Source: Limnohabitans sp. DM1 (GTDB lineage: Bacteria > Pseudomonadota > Gammaproteobacteria > Burkholderiales > Burkholderiaceae_C). From it: a stretch of 63,670 nt of DNA. Shown one piece after another: positions 15,001 to 20,857 of this stretch. The DNA lies in contig NZ_CXOO01000054.1 of NCBI RefSeq assembly GCF_001269385.1, positions 1 through 63,670 of the forward strand, given 5' to 3'. The position numbers and the translations under genes were made by a program. Numbering within the stretch: position 1 is the stretch's first letter; every line of letters starts with the position of its first letter. The notes under the pieces are model-generated. The model was given only the letters and a program-made list of their open reading frames with translations. It was not told the origin of the DNA and made no database searches.

Positions 15001-18000
15001 ATGGGCAACACGGGCGCTGCCGACTCTTTGACTGACAAAGACGTGGTTCTGGGCCGTGGCGACTACAACGGTGACGGCTTCAGCGACATCATGGTCGGCG
15101 CGCCTGACTCGGGCGCTGGTCGTGTGTACATCATCTACGGCGGCTTGAGCGAAGCGACCATGGGCGCGTTTGACTTTGAAAACGGCGACGCCATCGGTAC
15201 CGCCGCCAACGACACGCTGACCGGCACCGCGGGCGACAACAACATGGTCGGCGGACAGGGCAACGACACCTTGGTCGGCAATGGCGGCGCTGACGTCTTG
15301 TACGGCGGTCAGGGCAATGACGTGTTCATGCTCAATGGCGAAAACTTCGTCAACCTGCTGATCCCGTCAGGCGGTTTGTCCGCAGGCCAGACCCTGGCCC
15401 GCGTGGACGGCGGCACCGGCATCGACACCCTGCGTTTCGATGGCACGGGCATCAATGTGGACTTCCGCCAGGCTATGGAAGGCGTGATCCAGGGCGTCGA
15501 ACGCATCGACATGAACAACGGTGGCAACACCTTGACCGTGAACGAGTTCGACACCCGCCAGCTGGGCAATGCCAACGTCTTCAACACCAACACCGGCTTC
15601 ACGGGCTGGGTCGCCGCGACCAACGCAGCGGCCACCAGCACAGCAGGCTGGGGCGCGGTCAACACCGGTCGCCAGGTTTTGATCGAAGGCGGCAGCACCG
15701 ACTCAGCCCGTGTGGACGGCGACTGGTACCTGGCCGGCACCGTGCAAAACAACGGCAACACCTTCCGTGTCTTGCGCAACGTCTACACCACCGAGCAGGT
15801 GCTGGTGGACAGCGATGTCAAGCTGCACTTTGCCCCGACCTTGAACCTGGCCGCAGGCGAGATGGCGCGCGGCATCTCGACCACTGAAAAGACCTCGGAC
15901 GGCGGCGTCAAGGCCCGTCTGGAGCTGACTGGCACCGGCGCCGTGGAAGGCAATGCCGTGACCTACACCCTGGGTGGCAAGTCCTTTACGCCTGTGGTTC
16001 TGACTGCGGCGGATGTGGCTGCCGGCTATGTGGAAATCTTCATGAGCACCGCCGAGCTGAACGCCATTTCGGCCACCGTGGGTGCCAAGGATGCTATGGG
16101 CTACATGGCTTCCAGCACCACCTTGCTGGCCAGTGGCGCAGCCGATGCGGCTGTGCTGGCCCAGTCAGCGGACTACTCGATCCTGGTGGACTTTGAGCCC
16201 GCTGGACCGACCATCAACGCGACAGCCTGGAGCGCCACTGGCGTTGGCGCGACCAGCGACTTGAGCGGCATTCCCGAAGCCAAATTCACCATCAACCAGA
16301 CCACAGGCGCAGTGACGACCACGGCCGACAACGCGCTCTTCACCTACGAGTTCATCAACGGTGGAACCGATGTGTTGGTGAAACTGCCTTCCGTGCGTGC
16401 AGATCTGTCGCCGCAGGTGGGTGACAAGGTCCATGTTTACTGGGGTACGGCCGATGTGGTCAAGACCATCACGCAGGCGGATCTGGACGCTGGCGGTGTG
16501 ACCGTCAACGTGAGTGCCGATGTGATTCGCAACCAACCCACAGGCAACGTGAACGTGAGCACCCAGCTCGAGTGGAGCGACGGCAGTTTGTCGGCCAAGT
16601 CAGCCGATGTGGCCGTGAATTACCAGTTCGAGCTTGAAGGCTTCTTCCTGGCCGGAGGCAGCACAGCCAACACCTTGCCCACAGCCCAATACGGCATCTC
16701 GATCGCCGGTTATGAGGGCAATACCGGCGACATCGCGGGTATTGGAGACATCAACGGTGATGGCTATGAAGACGTTTTGATCGGTGCTGCCTACGCCAAT
16801 TTCGGCGCGACTTCCGACACCGGTCAGGGTTATGTGGTGTTCGGACGCAGCACCATGACCACCGTCAACCTGAGTGAAATCGCCAGCGGCTCCAGCACCA
16901 ACGGCTTTGGCATCAACTCCATCGTGGCCGGTGACTATGTCGGCAGCGGTGTGGCCAAAGCAGGCGATGTCAACGGCGACGGTCTGGGTGATCTGATCAT
17001 CAACGGTCAAGCCACGAACATTGGTACACAAACGGATGCCGGTCGCAGCTATGTGATTTTCGGCAAGACCTCAGGCACCAACATTGAACTGTCGAGCATT
17101 AACGTGGTGGCCAGTGTCAACCCGACCAATGCCCCTGGTTTTGTGATCAATGGCCACTGCACGTCTGACCGTTCCAGCCATCAGGTCTCGGGTGGCGGTG
17201 ACGTCAACGGCGACGGCTTGGATGATCTGATCGTCAGTGCGCCTTACGCCAATTCGCCCACGGCCGATTTCGGTGGTGTGACCTATGTGGTGTATGGCAA
17301 GTCCAGCGGCAATGCTGTGAACCTGAGCCATATTTCACCCGTGGTGTCCCTGCAGGCCAGCACCACCTTTGTGGGCACCGGCGGTTTTGCCATCGTCAAC
17401 AACAACGCAAGCACCCAGACGACCCTGGGCTGGGAAGCCGACATTGCTGGTGACGTCAACGGCGACGGTCTGGCCGATATTTTGGTGACTGCGCCAATGA
17501 ACGACGTTAACGGAGGCACCGACAACGGCGCCGCCTATGTCATCTTCGGCAAGAGCAGCAACAACAACATCGTCAAGATCAGCGCTTTGCAAAGCGGCAC
17601 CAGTACCGAAGGCTTCAGCATTCTGGGGGGCAGCAGCATCAGCAACTTGGGCTACTCGTCTTCGGGTGCGGGCGACGTCAACGGTGACGGCCTGGCCGAC
17701 TTGATCATTGGCAGCTACAACAGCAACGCCAACGGACTGACCTCTGCGGGCCAGGCGTTTGTGGTGTTTGGCAAGACCAGTGGTTCCACAGTGCTTTCCA
17801 CCAGCATCATGCCGACCGATGTGACGGTGGCTCAGGCGGCCAGCACTGTGGGTGTGGGCGGCTTTGGCATCGCGGGCATGGAAGCCAGCAGCCAGTTGGG
17901 CATGGCGGTTTACAACGCAGGCGATGTCAACGGGGACGGCTTGTCCGACATCCTGGTCTCGGCCTATGCCGCTGACGGTACGGCGGGTGCAGGCGTGGGT

Positions 18001-18933
18001 TCTGTGTATGTGATTTATGGCCGCACAGACACCACCATCGTGCAAGTCTCTGACTTGAGCACCAAGCAACAGGGCTTTGTCATCAACGGTGCTTGTGCCA
18101 GCGAACAGCTGGGTTACAACGGCCCTTACGGCATCACGACATCGACCAGTGGCATGAACGATCACCATGAAGTGCTGGGCTTTGGGGACTACAACGGTGA
18201 CGGTTTCTCCGACATCATGATGGGCTCCATCCTGTCGGACATCGGTGGCGTCAACCTGGGACGCGCTTACATCGTCTTTGGCGGCATGTCCGAGGTCACC
18301 AACATGGTCTTTGGCGTGGACGACAAGATCGGCACCGCTGGTGTTGACACCTTGACCGGCACCACGGCCAACAACCAGCTGGTGGGTGGTGACGGCAACG
18401 ACACCTTGATCGGTGGCGGCGGTCAGGACGTGATGTACGGCGGTCGTGGCAACGACACCTTCGTGCTGAACGCCGACAACGTGGCCAAGCTCGACGACGC
18501 AGGCACTGCTCAAAACATTGCCCGCATCGACGGCGGCACCGGTGTCGACACGGTCAAGCTCGATGGCAGCGCCATCGTGATGGACCTGAGCGCCGCCACG
18601 GGCGAAGCCTTGCGCAGCATCGAGAAGATCGACTTGACGGGTACAGGCAACAACACCTTCAAGCTCAACCTGACCGACATGCTGGAACACGCCAACAGCT
18701 CCAACGTCTTCAACGCGTCCAACACCACCAGCGGCCTGACCGCCCAGGTGGCCAGAAACCAGTTGATGGTCGATGGCGATGCAGGCGACAAGCTGGTCCT
18801 GAGCGACTTGACCAACTGGACGGCCTCGGCCACCAAAGTCGTCGTGGGCAGTGACAGCTACACGGCCTACAACCACAACACCTCCGCCGTCCAGTTGCTG
18901 GTCGACGATCTGGTGGTGGTCTCGCAGGTCTAA
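1..18933 (+). CDS. Giant RTX adhesin: Ig-like repeats plus four FG-GAP propeller/RTX modules (5' partial)
   Basis: The frame is open from the first base (6310 codons before the stop), so the true N-terminus lies outside the window. Order: tandem double-Ig units (to ~3580), diverged Bap-type Ig-like domains (~3580-6630), then four modules. Each module has an Ig-like/linker domain, seven FG-GAP blades with the calcium motif DxNGDGxxD (first blades near 7207, 10414, 13627 and 16738), and a haemolysin-type RTX block with GGxGxDxLxG nonapeptides (near 8810, 11990, 15190 and 18330), followed by a conserved domain after the RTX repeats. The chain ends in a hydrophobic tail (LLVDDLVVVSQV) without an LPXTG or beta-barrel anchor, as expected of a type I secretion substrate. 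Inferred role: calcium-stabilised cell-surface adhesion or biofilm matrix. No type I secretion genes are in the window. Cysteines are very rare, as usual for such adhesins. RTX/FG-GAP assignment is secure; the ligand is unknown. Confidence 0.9.
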   Translation, partial: RAEAAEAALLNKPFNAANVQAAVVTDAAGNASTDATTSELTINAATPAAPAAPTAVIDPATDSGNKGDGITTDTTPTFTGTGTPGDTIKITDPQGVVIGSATVTPEGTWAITPTTPLPEGLTNLSVTETNPTGQTSVPTPLPVTIDTTAPAVPTVTSQTTSASAVVLSGTVGTAALPAGETLAVTVNGATYNVTPDASGQWSLPITGTGAATPTSGTLAALVDGQSYAVTAVVTDAAGNASTDATTSELTINAATPAAPAAPTAVIDPATDSGNKGDGITTDTTPTFTGTGTPGDTIKITDPQGVVIGSATVTPEGTWAITPTTPLPEGLTNLSVTETNPTGQTSVPTPLPVTIDTTAPAVPTVTSQTTSASAVVLSGTVGTAALPAGETLAVTVNGATYNVTPDASGQWSLPITGTGAATPTSGTLAALVDGQSYAVSAVVTDAAGNASTDATTSELTINAATPPAPAAPTATIDPATDSGNKGDGITTDTTPTFTGTGTPGDTIKITDPQGVVIGSATVTPEGTWAITPTTPLPEGLTNLSVTETNPTGQTSVPTPLPVTIDTTAPAVPTVTSLTSNASAVVLSGTVGTAALPAGETLAVTVNGATYNVTPDASGQWSLPITGTGAATPTSGTLAALVDGQSYAVTAVVTDAAGNASTDATTSELTIDAATPAAPAAPTATIDPATDSGNKGDGITTDTTPTFTGTGTPGDTIKITDPQGVVIGSATVTPEGTWAITPTTPLPEGLTNLSVTETNPTGQTSVPTPLPVTIDTTAPAVPTVTSLTSNASAVVLSGTVGTAALPAGETLAVTVNGATYNVTPDASGQWSLPITGTGAATPTSGTLAALVDGQSYAVTAVVTDAAGNASTDATTSELTINAATPAAPAAPTAVIDPATDSGNKGDGITTDTTPTFTGTGTPGDTIKITDPQGVVIGSATVTPEGTWAITPTTPLPEGLTNLSVTETNPTGQTSVPTPLPVTIDTTAPAVPTVTSQTTSASAVVLSGTVGTAALPAGETLAVTVNGATYNVTPDASGQWSLPITGTGAATPTSGTLAALVDGQSYAVTAVVTDAAGNASTDATTSELTINAATPAAPAAPTATIDPATDSGNKGDGITTDTTPTFTGTGTPGDTIKITDPQGVVIGSATVTPEGTWAITPTTPLPEGLTNLSVTETNPTGQTSVPTPLPVTIDTTAPDVPTVVSQVVEADSSIVTLMGSAGTSALQAGEVLEVTVNGATYKVKPDNTGQWTLQLTGSGAALPASGALAALTNGQNYSVTAVVTDASGNASTDATTAELSIKLPTPPAAPMTPPDLVAASDSGDFANDDYTNDATPTFTLAALPAGSVRAVLYVDGVEVAATYDAATNTLTPTTPLPNAVAKITYAYVDAKGLIGAQSPELPVTIDTIAPAQPALPTLNAASDTGTLGDGITSDTTPTLDIATFPAGVTGVVMYANGVKIAATYDAVNRTLTPSSPLPNGSVELSYAFVDLAGNISAPSAIVTVVVDSSAPAAPLTPPDLTTASDSAGVSSTDDNTYDNTPTFSVLPTGATAMPSTVSNVFLYIDGVKTAATYDAATGSITPTAAVPDGKHAITYSYVTSTGAESAASPALDVVIDIVKPNAPAAPTMTVDSDLGSSSTDGITSDTTPSFSVNVLPAGTGLPDANGVAKVIMLIDGVAVASTYDPVSGTVTPVTPLTNGAHTVSVQLEDIAGNVSDVSPVKNINVSTDKPTISITSIAGDAVNNTTALAGLFNAAERGAGTYDANGVYVPATTVATLPVISGTSTFAVGQKVTVTLNNKSYSDITVGADGSWSFTVPEADAKLLNHGASYPVSASVSSLAGVAATPDTNNKLDVNIAPADVPTVNNLVTSDLTPTITGASKKIDPNNTSASLVLDTGDSLSVTVKDSTGANKGTFALTVGGTSSPAGLTYNSTDGTWSLDGNTAFATPLTAGSTYSVEVTATASGVSRTDISTGEVIIAGPLTISSIPESAANSGNVINQSESLNGSPVVVNIAGSSPQVGQVLQLNWGTEVISYTITAADVSAGTASILVPAASLANKEVSNLNVTVQQFQADGTTAVGSVSAAATANVDTIAPAFVSATTSEDGYSLILTYDQALDVANAPLAAGFKVLVDGVVNTVTAVTVNADKTVTLTLTHQIIGPRTGDTGANLLGQTVKLSYTDATSADDSAAIQDAAGNDAASLSDVAVTNVARPMTAPVFALGTKAWTPTLASAATGDTAAVPEAVYAVEPTDGTVTTVMDNTLATWEVIRAGTPVRVQLPYNFTGTSAASDELVAQAGDQLLLNWGTVKTPTYTLTAADISNGYVDYVVGFDTIRSQHPGMITVSAQLQRGNYSSAVSPLVTIDYRFEIDNWFQTGAGTANAPVNSSYGMAINGTAGRMGTIMAIGDINGDGYEDMFIGAAYDDTAGNDHGRGWVALGSSNPGAINLQAIENGVGGFVVNNIKGPNGNTVLGGDSPYAFGVASAAGDVNGDGLADFVIGANYDHFNKKDDAGRAYVIFGKTDTKAVNVSEMHLSGAQSSTVGFSINGQYGADHAGMAVGGGGDVNGDGLDDLIVTAPFADTRGAGNNGKTYVVFGKTSGTAFELSSIAPKNNASAGRIDTFMGTGGYAIVGATKYGNNYQGWSVASAGDVNGDGLEDVIIGAPRRDSNSDWDFDNGVAYVVYGKTDTSALRIDKITSGTSTQGFGIFGACAIDNNFVGLSVAAAGDVNGDGYDDLIVGSVLGDVDGNDNVGKSYVVFGKSTAGNVQTSQLGPLKNNLTANMQGNGGFAIHGASAGDNAGWAVWGAGDLNGDGLADLLVAAPYDDRLNPTSKDSGAVYVVYGKTDSTQFNLSEIHKNGFIIRGECAGDYLGYNGNYDQFKQIANTLSYGDINGDGFDDLLMGSTIADNVNGVDFGKTYVIYGGMCEATMGVFQAAEGDSIGTSGNDTLTGTTGNNQLVGGNGNDTLIGGGGADVMYGGRGNDTFVLGADNLAKLGASGISQGITRINGGTGLDTLKFDGTGLNLDLTTVEGVALDSVERIDIRGGNSLTINETDVVQLGNANVYNTASGWTNYDSTVKGAIPLAAGWDNINNNRQILIDAAENDNVRLDGRWFFAGTVENSGTTYRVIQNMVLKQQVLVNAAGRVFLAPPINMDYGVLQGDQAISFAERSGLPTSTIDIEINLAMTGAVLKNAVNFYFGTQTYGPFELTASGTFTGNGYTIQDLVIDAKGNVESGKLIVSVPKSVVTAQMANLNSLDELALRTELMSSNQPSAALLAKSADNMIGIDMTPTAPTISNIAWDKVGQPGNNSVIDGIPEAKYAINETTGAVRTTVDNTLYTSEIIRNGTVVRVQLPQESKGAELEAKEGNLVLLTWGTASVEEYELTAADIANKYVDIVVPFEVIRQANTGDVPVFAQIQRGRAISAPSTDVIVNYQFEVDGWFNLNGVTTANAPETATYGFVIEGADTNVGAVTVIGDVNGDGYEDIFMSSANAGSSLGRGWVVFGRTDGVSISLSELDAGGAKGFAVSHKGFTNDNYALSVASRAGDVNGDGLADFIVSDPYADPNAKGNAGRSFVIFGRTATSNIELSTFTMSPSVAPTTVQGFAINGRNANDYLGLSVSGGGDVNGDGLDDLIVSAPYADPYSGYTNAGTEYVIFGKTSGTAVYVSSVAPSFGSRRSDFVGTGGFAIMAEKVGGQTLQGWSVASAGDINNDGLDDFIIGNGNNDTTGNNNGMAYVVFGKSDTKALNLSSITSGTSTNGFAVYGDQRLTGYTVSAAGDVNGDGFDDVMVAGTYNDANGLTDNGRATVIFGKADGARVYLSNIAPKSNNLNSGTFVGCGGFVIQGDKASDWTGYDLSAAGDINGDGLGDVLVAAPMADRNGSNSGSIFVVYGRTETNAVNLSELANKQGGFRINGACAADRLGFTTGLAGGNVESYDYLSISGKRNTVSYGDINGDGFDDIVVSSPYTENASGTDKGRTYVVFGGMSEATNAVFDPNNSDAIGTAGADLLTGDGSNNQLVGGDGDDTLVGGGGADVLYGGRGNDVFVLDRDNVALIGKTGGAQEVLRITGGTGIDTLRLDNSDDPSKAITLDLRTMHDTVIDSVERIDLAGGGNRVIINEKDVNQMGSSNVFNTTTGWTGTATGAPAGWGAINTGRQMLIEGGTTTLDDGTVLTDHARVDGDWVLSGTVQKTEAVTTMDADGNPVVSNVTTVYKVLQNVFNKEQVLVDNEVSLNMAPTIDLSYGEMEGGIEYAEKLTDGGTTVKLSLLGTGAVAGNAVDFRWGTAQIDLNSTSATSTRQVLTEADIAAGFITVFVSDAIITAESAAAKLDSLGRINLHTTLYASDTGPVLGDSSEYPILADFRPTQPTINALTWADTALGRSSDLSGIPEAKFVMNETTGLITTTVDNSLFTSEVIKGGTTVRVQLPTTGVVGAKMPTLLGDKVHVYFGDGEVVATVTAANLTAKFIDVTVPFEIIRLQPPGPVVVSAQIEQNGSFSIAAPEVEVTYKFQLDGWFTQNGVTTANALPTAQYGVSFAGAGTGGAVITGVGDVNGDGYDDVVVGFPAGTSNAGQGYVIYGSSNPQPIDLSNVGTSVPGFQISTVGTGATDNGNTSGWQQSRYFRQVAAAGDVNGDGLGDFIVSSMGADGLADALKDSGRSYVVFGRTGNAAFNLSTIANKSQADALNNTDGFAIFGNVQQTFSGMSVSGGADINGDGLDDLMISAPASDLMGSNTGISYVVYGKTDGRAVFISDISPRALSLATPDFMGTGGFAIMGLSEGSAFLGYSSQFVGDVNGDGLDDMLVSAYSQNTSGTDFGASYVLFGKTGSQAVQVSSLLSGTSSEGFAILGDQTKTGYSVAAAGDVNGDGLADLIIGSTLNDANGLTDNGVARVVFGKANGAAVYLSNITPLKTDVDSDNFEAAGGFAIQGASASDNAGYSVYGAGDINGDGLSDLLVGAPGSDIAGSNSGSLYVVYGKTDTAVVNLSAGAYDGSGFVINGSCAGWGMGNTGAADSLTDKDVVLGRGDYNGDGFSDIMVGAPDSGAGRVYIIYGGLSEATMGAFDFENGDAIGTAANDTLTGTAGDNNMVGGQGNDTLVGNGGADVLYGGQGNDVFMLNGENFVNLLIPSGGLSAGQTLARVDGGTGIDTLRFDGTGINVDFRQAMEGVIQGVERIDMNNGGNTLTVNEFDTRQLGNANVFNTNTGFTGWVAATNAAATSTAGWGAVNTGRQVLIEGGSTDSARVDGDWYLAGTVQNNGNTFRVLRNVYTTEQVLVDSDVKLHFAPTLNLAAGEMARGISTTEKTSDGGVKARLELTGTGAVEGNAVTYTLGGKSFTPVVLTAADVAAGYVEIFMSTAELNAISATVGAKDAMGYMASSTTLLASGAADAAVLAQSADYSILVDFEPAGPTINATAWSATGVGATSDLSGIPEAKFTINQTTGAVTTTADNALFTYEFINGGTDVLVKLPSVRADLSPQVGDKVHVYWGTADVVKTITQADLDAGGVTVNVSADVIRNQPTGNVNVSTQLEWSDGSLSAKSADVAVNYQFELEGFFLAGGSTANTLPTAQYGISIAGYEGNTGDIAGIGDINGDGYEDVLIGAAYANFGATSDTGQGYVVFGRSTMTTVNLSEIASGSSTNGFGINSIVAGDYVGSGVAKAGDVNGDGLGDLIINGQATNIGTQTDAGRSYVIFGKTSGTNIELSSINVVASVNPTNAPGFVINGHCTSDRSSHQVSGGGDVNGDGLDDLIVSAPYANSPTADFGGVTYVVYGKSSGNAVNLSHISPVVSLQASTTFVGTGGFAIVNNNASTQTTLGWEADIAGDVNGDGLADILVTAPMNDVNGGTDNGAAYVIFGKSSNNNIVKISALQSGTSTEGFSILGGSSISNLGYSSSGAGDVNGDGLADLIIGSYNSNANGLTSAGQAFVVFGKTSGSTVLSTSIMPTDVTVAQAASTVGVGGFGIAGMEASSQLGMAVYNAGDVNGDGLSDILVSAYAADGTAGAGVGSVYVIYGRTDTTIVQVSDLSTKQQGFVINGACASEQLGYNGPYGITTSTSGMNDHHEVLGFGDYNGDGFSDIMMGSILSDIGGVNLGRAYIVFGGMSEVTNMVFGVDDKIGTAGVDTLTGTTANNQLVGGDGNDTLIGGGGQDVMYGGRGNDTFVLNADNVAKLDDAGTAQNIARIDGGTGVDTVKLDGSAIVMDLSAATGEALRSIEKIDLTGTGNNTFKLNLTDMLEHANSSNVFNASNTTSGLTAQVARNQLMVDGDAGDKLVLSDLTNWTASATKVVVGSDSYTAYNHNTSAVQLLVDDLVVVSQV
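127..3582 (+). repeat. Tandem 627-bp (209-codon) repeat array in the adhesin
   Basis: Five full and one half unit start at 127, 754, 1381, 2008, 2635 and 3262. Each encodes two Ig-like folds: one beginning AATPAAPAAPT and ending PVTIDTTAP, the next ending in TDAAGNASTDATTSELTI. Units are nearly identical at DNA level. Units 1, 2 and 5 share TAVIDP with SQTTSAS; units 3 and 4 share TATIDP with SLTSNAS; unit 6 has TATIDP and is followed by a diverged second half. Synonymous sites are also conserved, so recent duplication or gene conversion is likely. Confidence 0.95.
6631..18480 (+). repeat. Four ~3.1-3.2 kb diverged propeller/RTX modules
   Basis: Protein-level repeats with first-blade starts near 7207, 10414, 13627 and 16738. 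I count seven DxNGDGxxD-type FG-GAP blades in each module, 28 in all, each blade usually ending in a strand like YVVFGKT. Every module closes with YGG(M/L) plus an acidic linker, a short RTX block (GNDTLxG...GGxGNDTL...GGxGADVxYGGxGNDxF) and a VERID/N-rich domain. Unlike the Ig array, the modules are clearly diverged in DNA sequence, so they are older duplications. Confidence 0.9.
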
Positions 18934-19001
18934 GCCAGCGCCCCTCGAAGGCCGGCCTCTCGCAGGCCGGCACTCGAAGAGTCCGACACCTGCCCGCAAC
19001 C

Positions 19002-19027
19002 CAACAGCGCCCTTCGTGGCGCTGTTG
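19002..19027 (+). terminator. Hairpin terminator of the adhesin gene
   Basis: A perfect 10-bp stem (CAACAGCGCC / GGCGCTGTTG) with a 6-nt loop lies 68 bp after the adhesin stop codon. The T-tract after it is weak (TCATT), so efficiency is uncertain. Confidence 0.65.
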
Positions 19028-19051
19028 TCATTGGGGCCAACAACTTTCTTT

Positions 19052-19075
19052 GCAGGAGCCAGCCCTGCTGGCGAT
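19052..19075 (+). repeat. REP-type palindromic element (single)
   Basis: GCAGGAGCCAGC followed by CCTGCTGGCGAT forms a short GCCAG/CTGGC hairpin with a conserved GGAGC head and GCGAT tail. Related copies occur at 33193, 35790 and 47836. The layout is that of REP elements known from Pseudomonas and other proteobacteria. Confidence 0.6.
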
Positions 19076-19517
19076 GAAGCGCCGAACACCACGTCGGTGA
19101 TCATTGAATGACGGGATACAACGCGTCTCATCGCAACTTGCTCTGACCGATCCGCAATGAACCTCAAACCCCAGCCCGCCGCCGCACCGTGGTGCGCTGC
19201 GAAGCGGGCGATTGCCACCACCAACCACCCAAATACTCCGGCGAAGCCTCTGGTGGCTGCGAGGACTTGGACAATGCCCTGCCCAAATCACGCCAACAAA
19301 TCCGCGCCACCCGCCACCGCGCCAACGCAAACCACTGAACTCCGCCAAACACTTTGACACCCACACGCCCCAGCAGTGCCCACACGCGCTGAAACATACC
19401 CACCACATGCCATGAAACCGAAGTATTGAAGTTCATCTTTTGTATTCAAAACAAATTTTTCAAAGATGAACAAATGTTACCTTAGTGATTCACTGAAACA
19501 GTCTAAATCATCAATTA

Positions 19518-19546
19518 TTGACACTTTAATGTGTATTATTTTGTAA
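19518..19546 (+). promoter_or_regulatory. Candidate sigma70 promoter in AT-rich island
   Basis: A perfect -35 TTGACA (19518-19523) is followed after 17 bp by TTGTAA (19541-19546), a weak -10. It sits just upstream of the small frame at 19558, which would be almost leaderless. Prediction from consensus only. Confidence 0.35.
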
Positions 19547-19557
19547 GAGGTTACAAA

Positions 19558-19623
19558 ATGACAGCAGTGATCAAACCGTCAGTCGGGCAGCGCACCCCGA
19601 GCCTGACAGCCGTTAAGCCATAG
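19558..19623 (+). CDS. Possible 21-residue small protein
   Basis: ATG with an AGAGG ribosome-binding-like sequence 8 nt upstream, downstream of an AT-rich promoter-like island. The peptide starts MTAVIKPSVG and ends LTAVKP; it is basic and proline-containing with no membrane segment. I do not recognise it. It runs convergent to pqqE. It could instead be only the start of a non-coding transcript. The evidence is composition, start context and promoter, not homology. Confidence 0.25.
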   Translation: MTAVIKPSVGQRTPSLTAVKP

Positions 19624-19721
19624 ATGAACGCACTCCGTGCGTGATAGCCCTGTAAGAACAGCGGCGCCCCCGCCGCGACGGGCGTGACACACGCCTTGCT
19701 GAAGGGCTGCCCACTCGGCAA

Positions 19722-19735
19722 GCCCCTCAAGGGGC
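19722..19735 (-). terminator. Short hairpin overlapping the pqqE stop
   Basis: GCCCC-TCAA-GGGGC; the loop contains the pqqE stop codon (19727-19729). There is no T-tract on the pqqE strand, so this is at most a weak terminator or a 3'-end stabiliser. Confidence 0.3.
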
Positions 19736-20857
19736 GTATTTGAGAGAGTTTTTGGGGTTCCGGAAAATCAAGGGCTGACTCGGCACCCGCTCGGCGTCTG
19801 GCCATTGGGCGCGGGCCACTGCGTCGGTGATGAGGGCATGGGCGGGCGATTTGTCACACACCGGATCGGCTTGGTCTGCATCACCAGTCAGCATGAAGGC
19901 CTGGCACCGGCAACCCCCGTGGTCTTTTTCTTTGTCCGGGCAGCTGCGGCAGGGGTCTTTCATCCATGCATCGCCCCGGTAATGGTTGAAACCGTCCGAG
20001 CGGTACCAAATGTCGCTCACGCTCATGGCTCGCACATTGGGAAACTGGATGTTTTTCAGCATCTTGGCGGTGTGGCAGGGCAAGGCTGTGCCGTCAGGGG
20101 TGACGGTCAAAAACACATTGCCCCAGCCGTTCATGCACTTTTTGGGGCGCGTTTCGTAGTAATCCGGCACCACAAAAATGATTTTGATGCGGTCGCCATA
20201 GCGCTCGCGGCAAGTTTGGGTGACGGCTTCGGCCCGCTCCAGCTGGGCGCGTGAGGGCAGCAATTGGTCGCGGTTGAGTTCGGCCCAGGAGTAATACTGG
20301 CTGTTGGCCAGCTCCAGAAACTCGGCCCCCAATTGCACCGCCATGTCGATGATGTTTTCGATGTAGTCAATGTTCAAACGGTGGATCACGCAATTGAGCA
20401 CCATGGGCCAGCCGTGTTGCTTGATGAGGGCCGCCGTGCGCTGCTTCAGATCGAAGGTTTTGGTGTGCGACAAAAAGTCGTTCAGTTCGGGGGTGGAATC
20501 TTGAAAAGACAACTGGATGTGGTCCAGCCCGGCGGCTTTGAGGGCGGCAGCTCGGGCCTCGGTCAGGCCCACGCCTGAGGTCAATAAATTGGTGTAGAAC
20601 CCCAGGCGATGCGCCTGAGCCACCAGCACTTCCAGGTCGTCCCGCAGCATGGGCTCACCGCCCGAAAATCCGCACTGCACGCTGCCCGCCGCACGGGCTT
20701 CGCGCAACACGCGCAGCCATTCGTCGGTGCTCAACTCGTTGCGGGTCTGGGCAAAGTCAACCGGGTTGTAGCAAAAGACGCAATGCAGGGGGCACTTGTA
20801 AGTGAGCTCGGCCAAAAGCCACAGGGGCGGTCCGGGTGTGTGCGGGGTGTCTGTCAT
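19727..20857 (-). CDS. pqqE: PqqA peptide cyclase (radical SAM) PqqE
   Basis: A 376-residue radical SAM enzyme that makes the Glu-Tyr carbon-carbon cross-link in PqqA, with PqqD as peptide chaperone. The [4Fe-4S] motif is C22-x3-C26-x2-C29 (KCPLHCVFC), followed by the SAM-binding GGEP segment. The C-terminal SPASM cysteines are visible in KKCMNGWGN, LPCHTAK and CRSCPDKEKDHGGCRC. Length and motifs match characterised PqqE. It overlaps pqqD by 4 bp (ATGA), so translation is probably coupled. Last gene of the pqqABCDE operon. Confidence 0.97.
   Translation of the reverse strand: MTDTPHTPGPPLWLLAELTYKCPLHCVFCYNPVDFAQTRNELSTDEWLRVLREARAAGSVQCGFSGGEPMLRDDLEVLVAQAHRLGFYTNLLTSGVGLTEARAAALKAAGLDHIQLSFQDSTPELNDFLSHTKTFDLKQRTAALIKQHGWPMVLNCVIHRLNIDYIENIIDMAVQLGAEFLELANSQYYSWAELNRDQLLPSRAQLERAEAVTQTCRERYGDRIKIIFVVPDYYETRPKKCMNGWGNVFLTVTPDGTALPCHTAKMLKNIQFPNVRAMSVSDIWYRSDGFNHYRGDAWMKDPCRSCPDKEKDHGGCRCQAFMLTGDADQADPVCDKSPAHALITDAVARAQWPDAERVPSQPLIFRNPKNSLKYAP

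Larger units (their letters stand above)
18934..19557. other. Intergenic stretch between adhesin and pqq operon
   Basis: It contains a terminator hairpin just after the adhesin, a single REP-type palindrome, about 350 bp (19079-19433) in which I see no convincing gene, and an AT-rich island from ~19434 to 19557 that contrasts sharply with the GC-rich surroundings. The small frames that cross the middle part lack ribosome binding sites and family features. Confidence 0.6.

Noticed and set aside
17335..19224. Antisense frame extending past the adhesin stop
   Set aside because: Same shadow effect; no ribosome binding site or recognisable domain, and it runs through the terminator and intergenic area.
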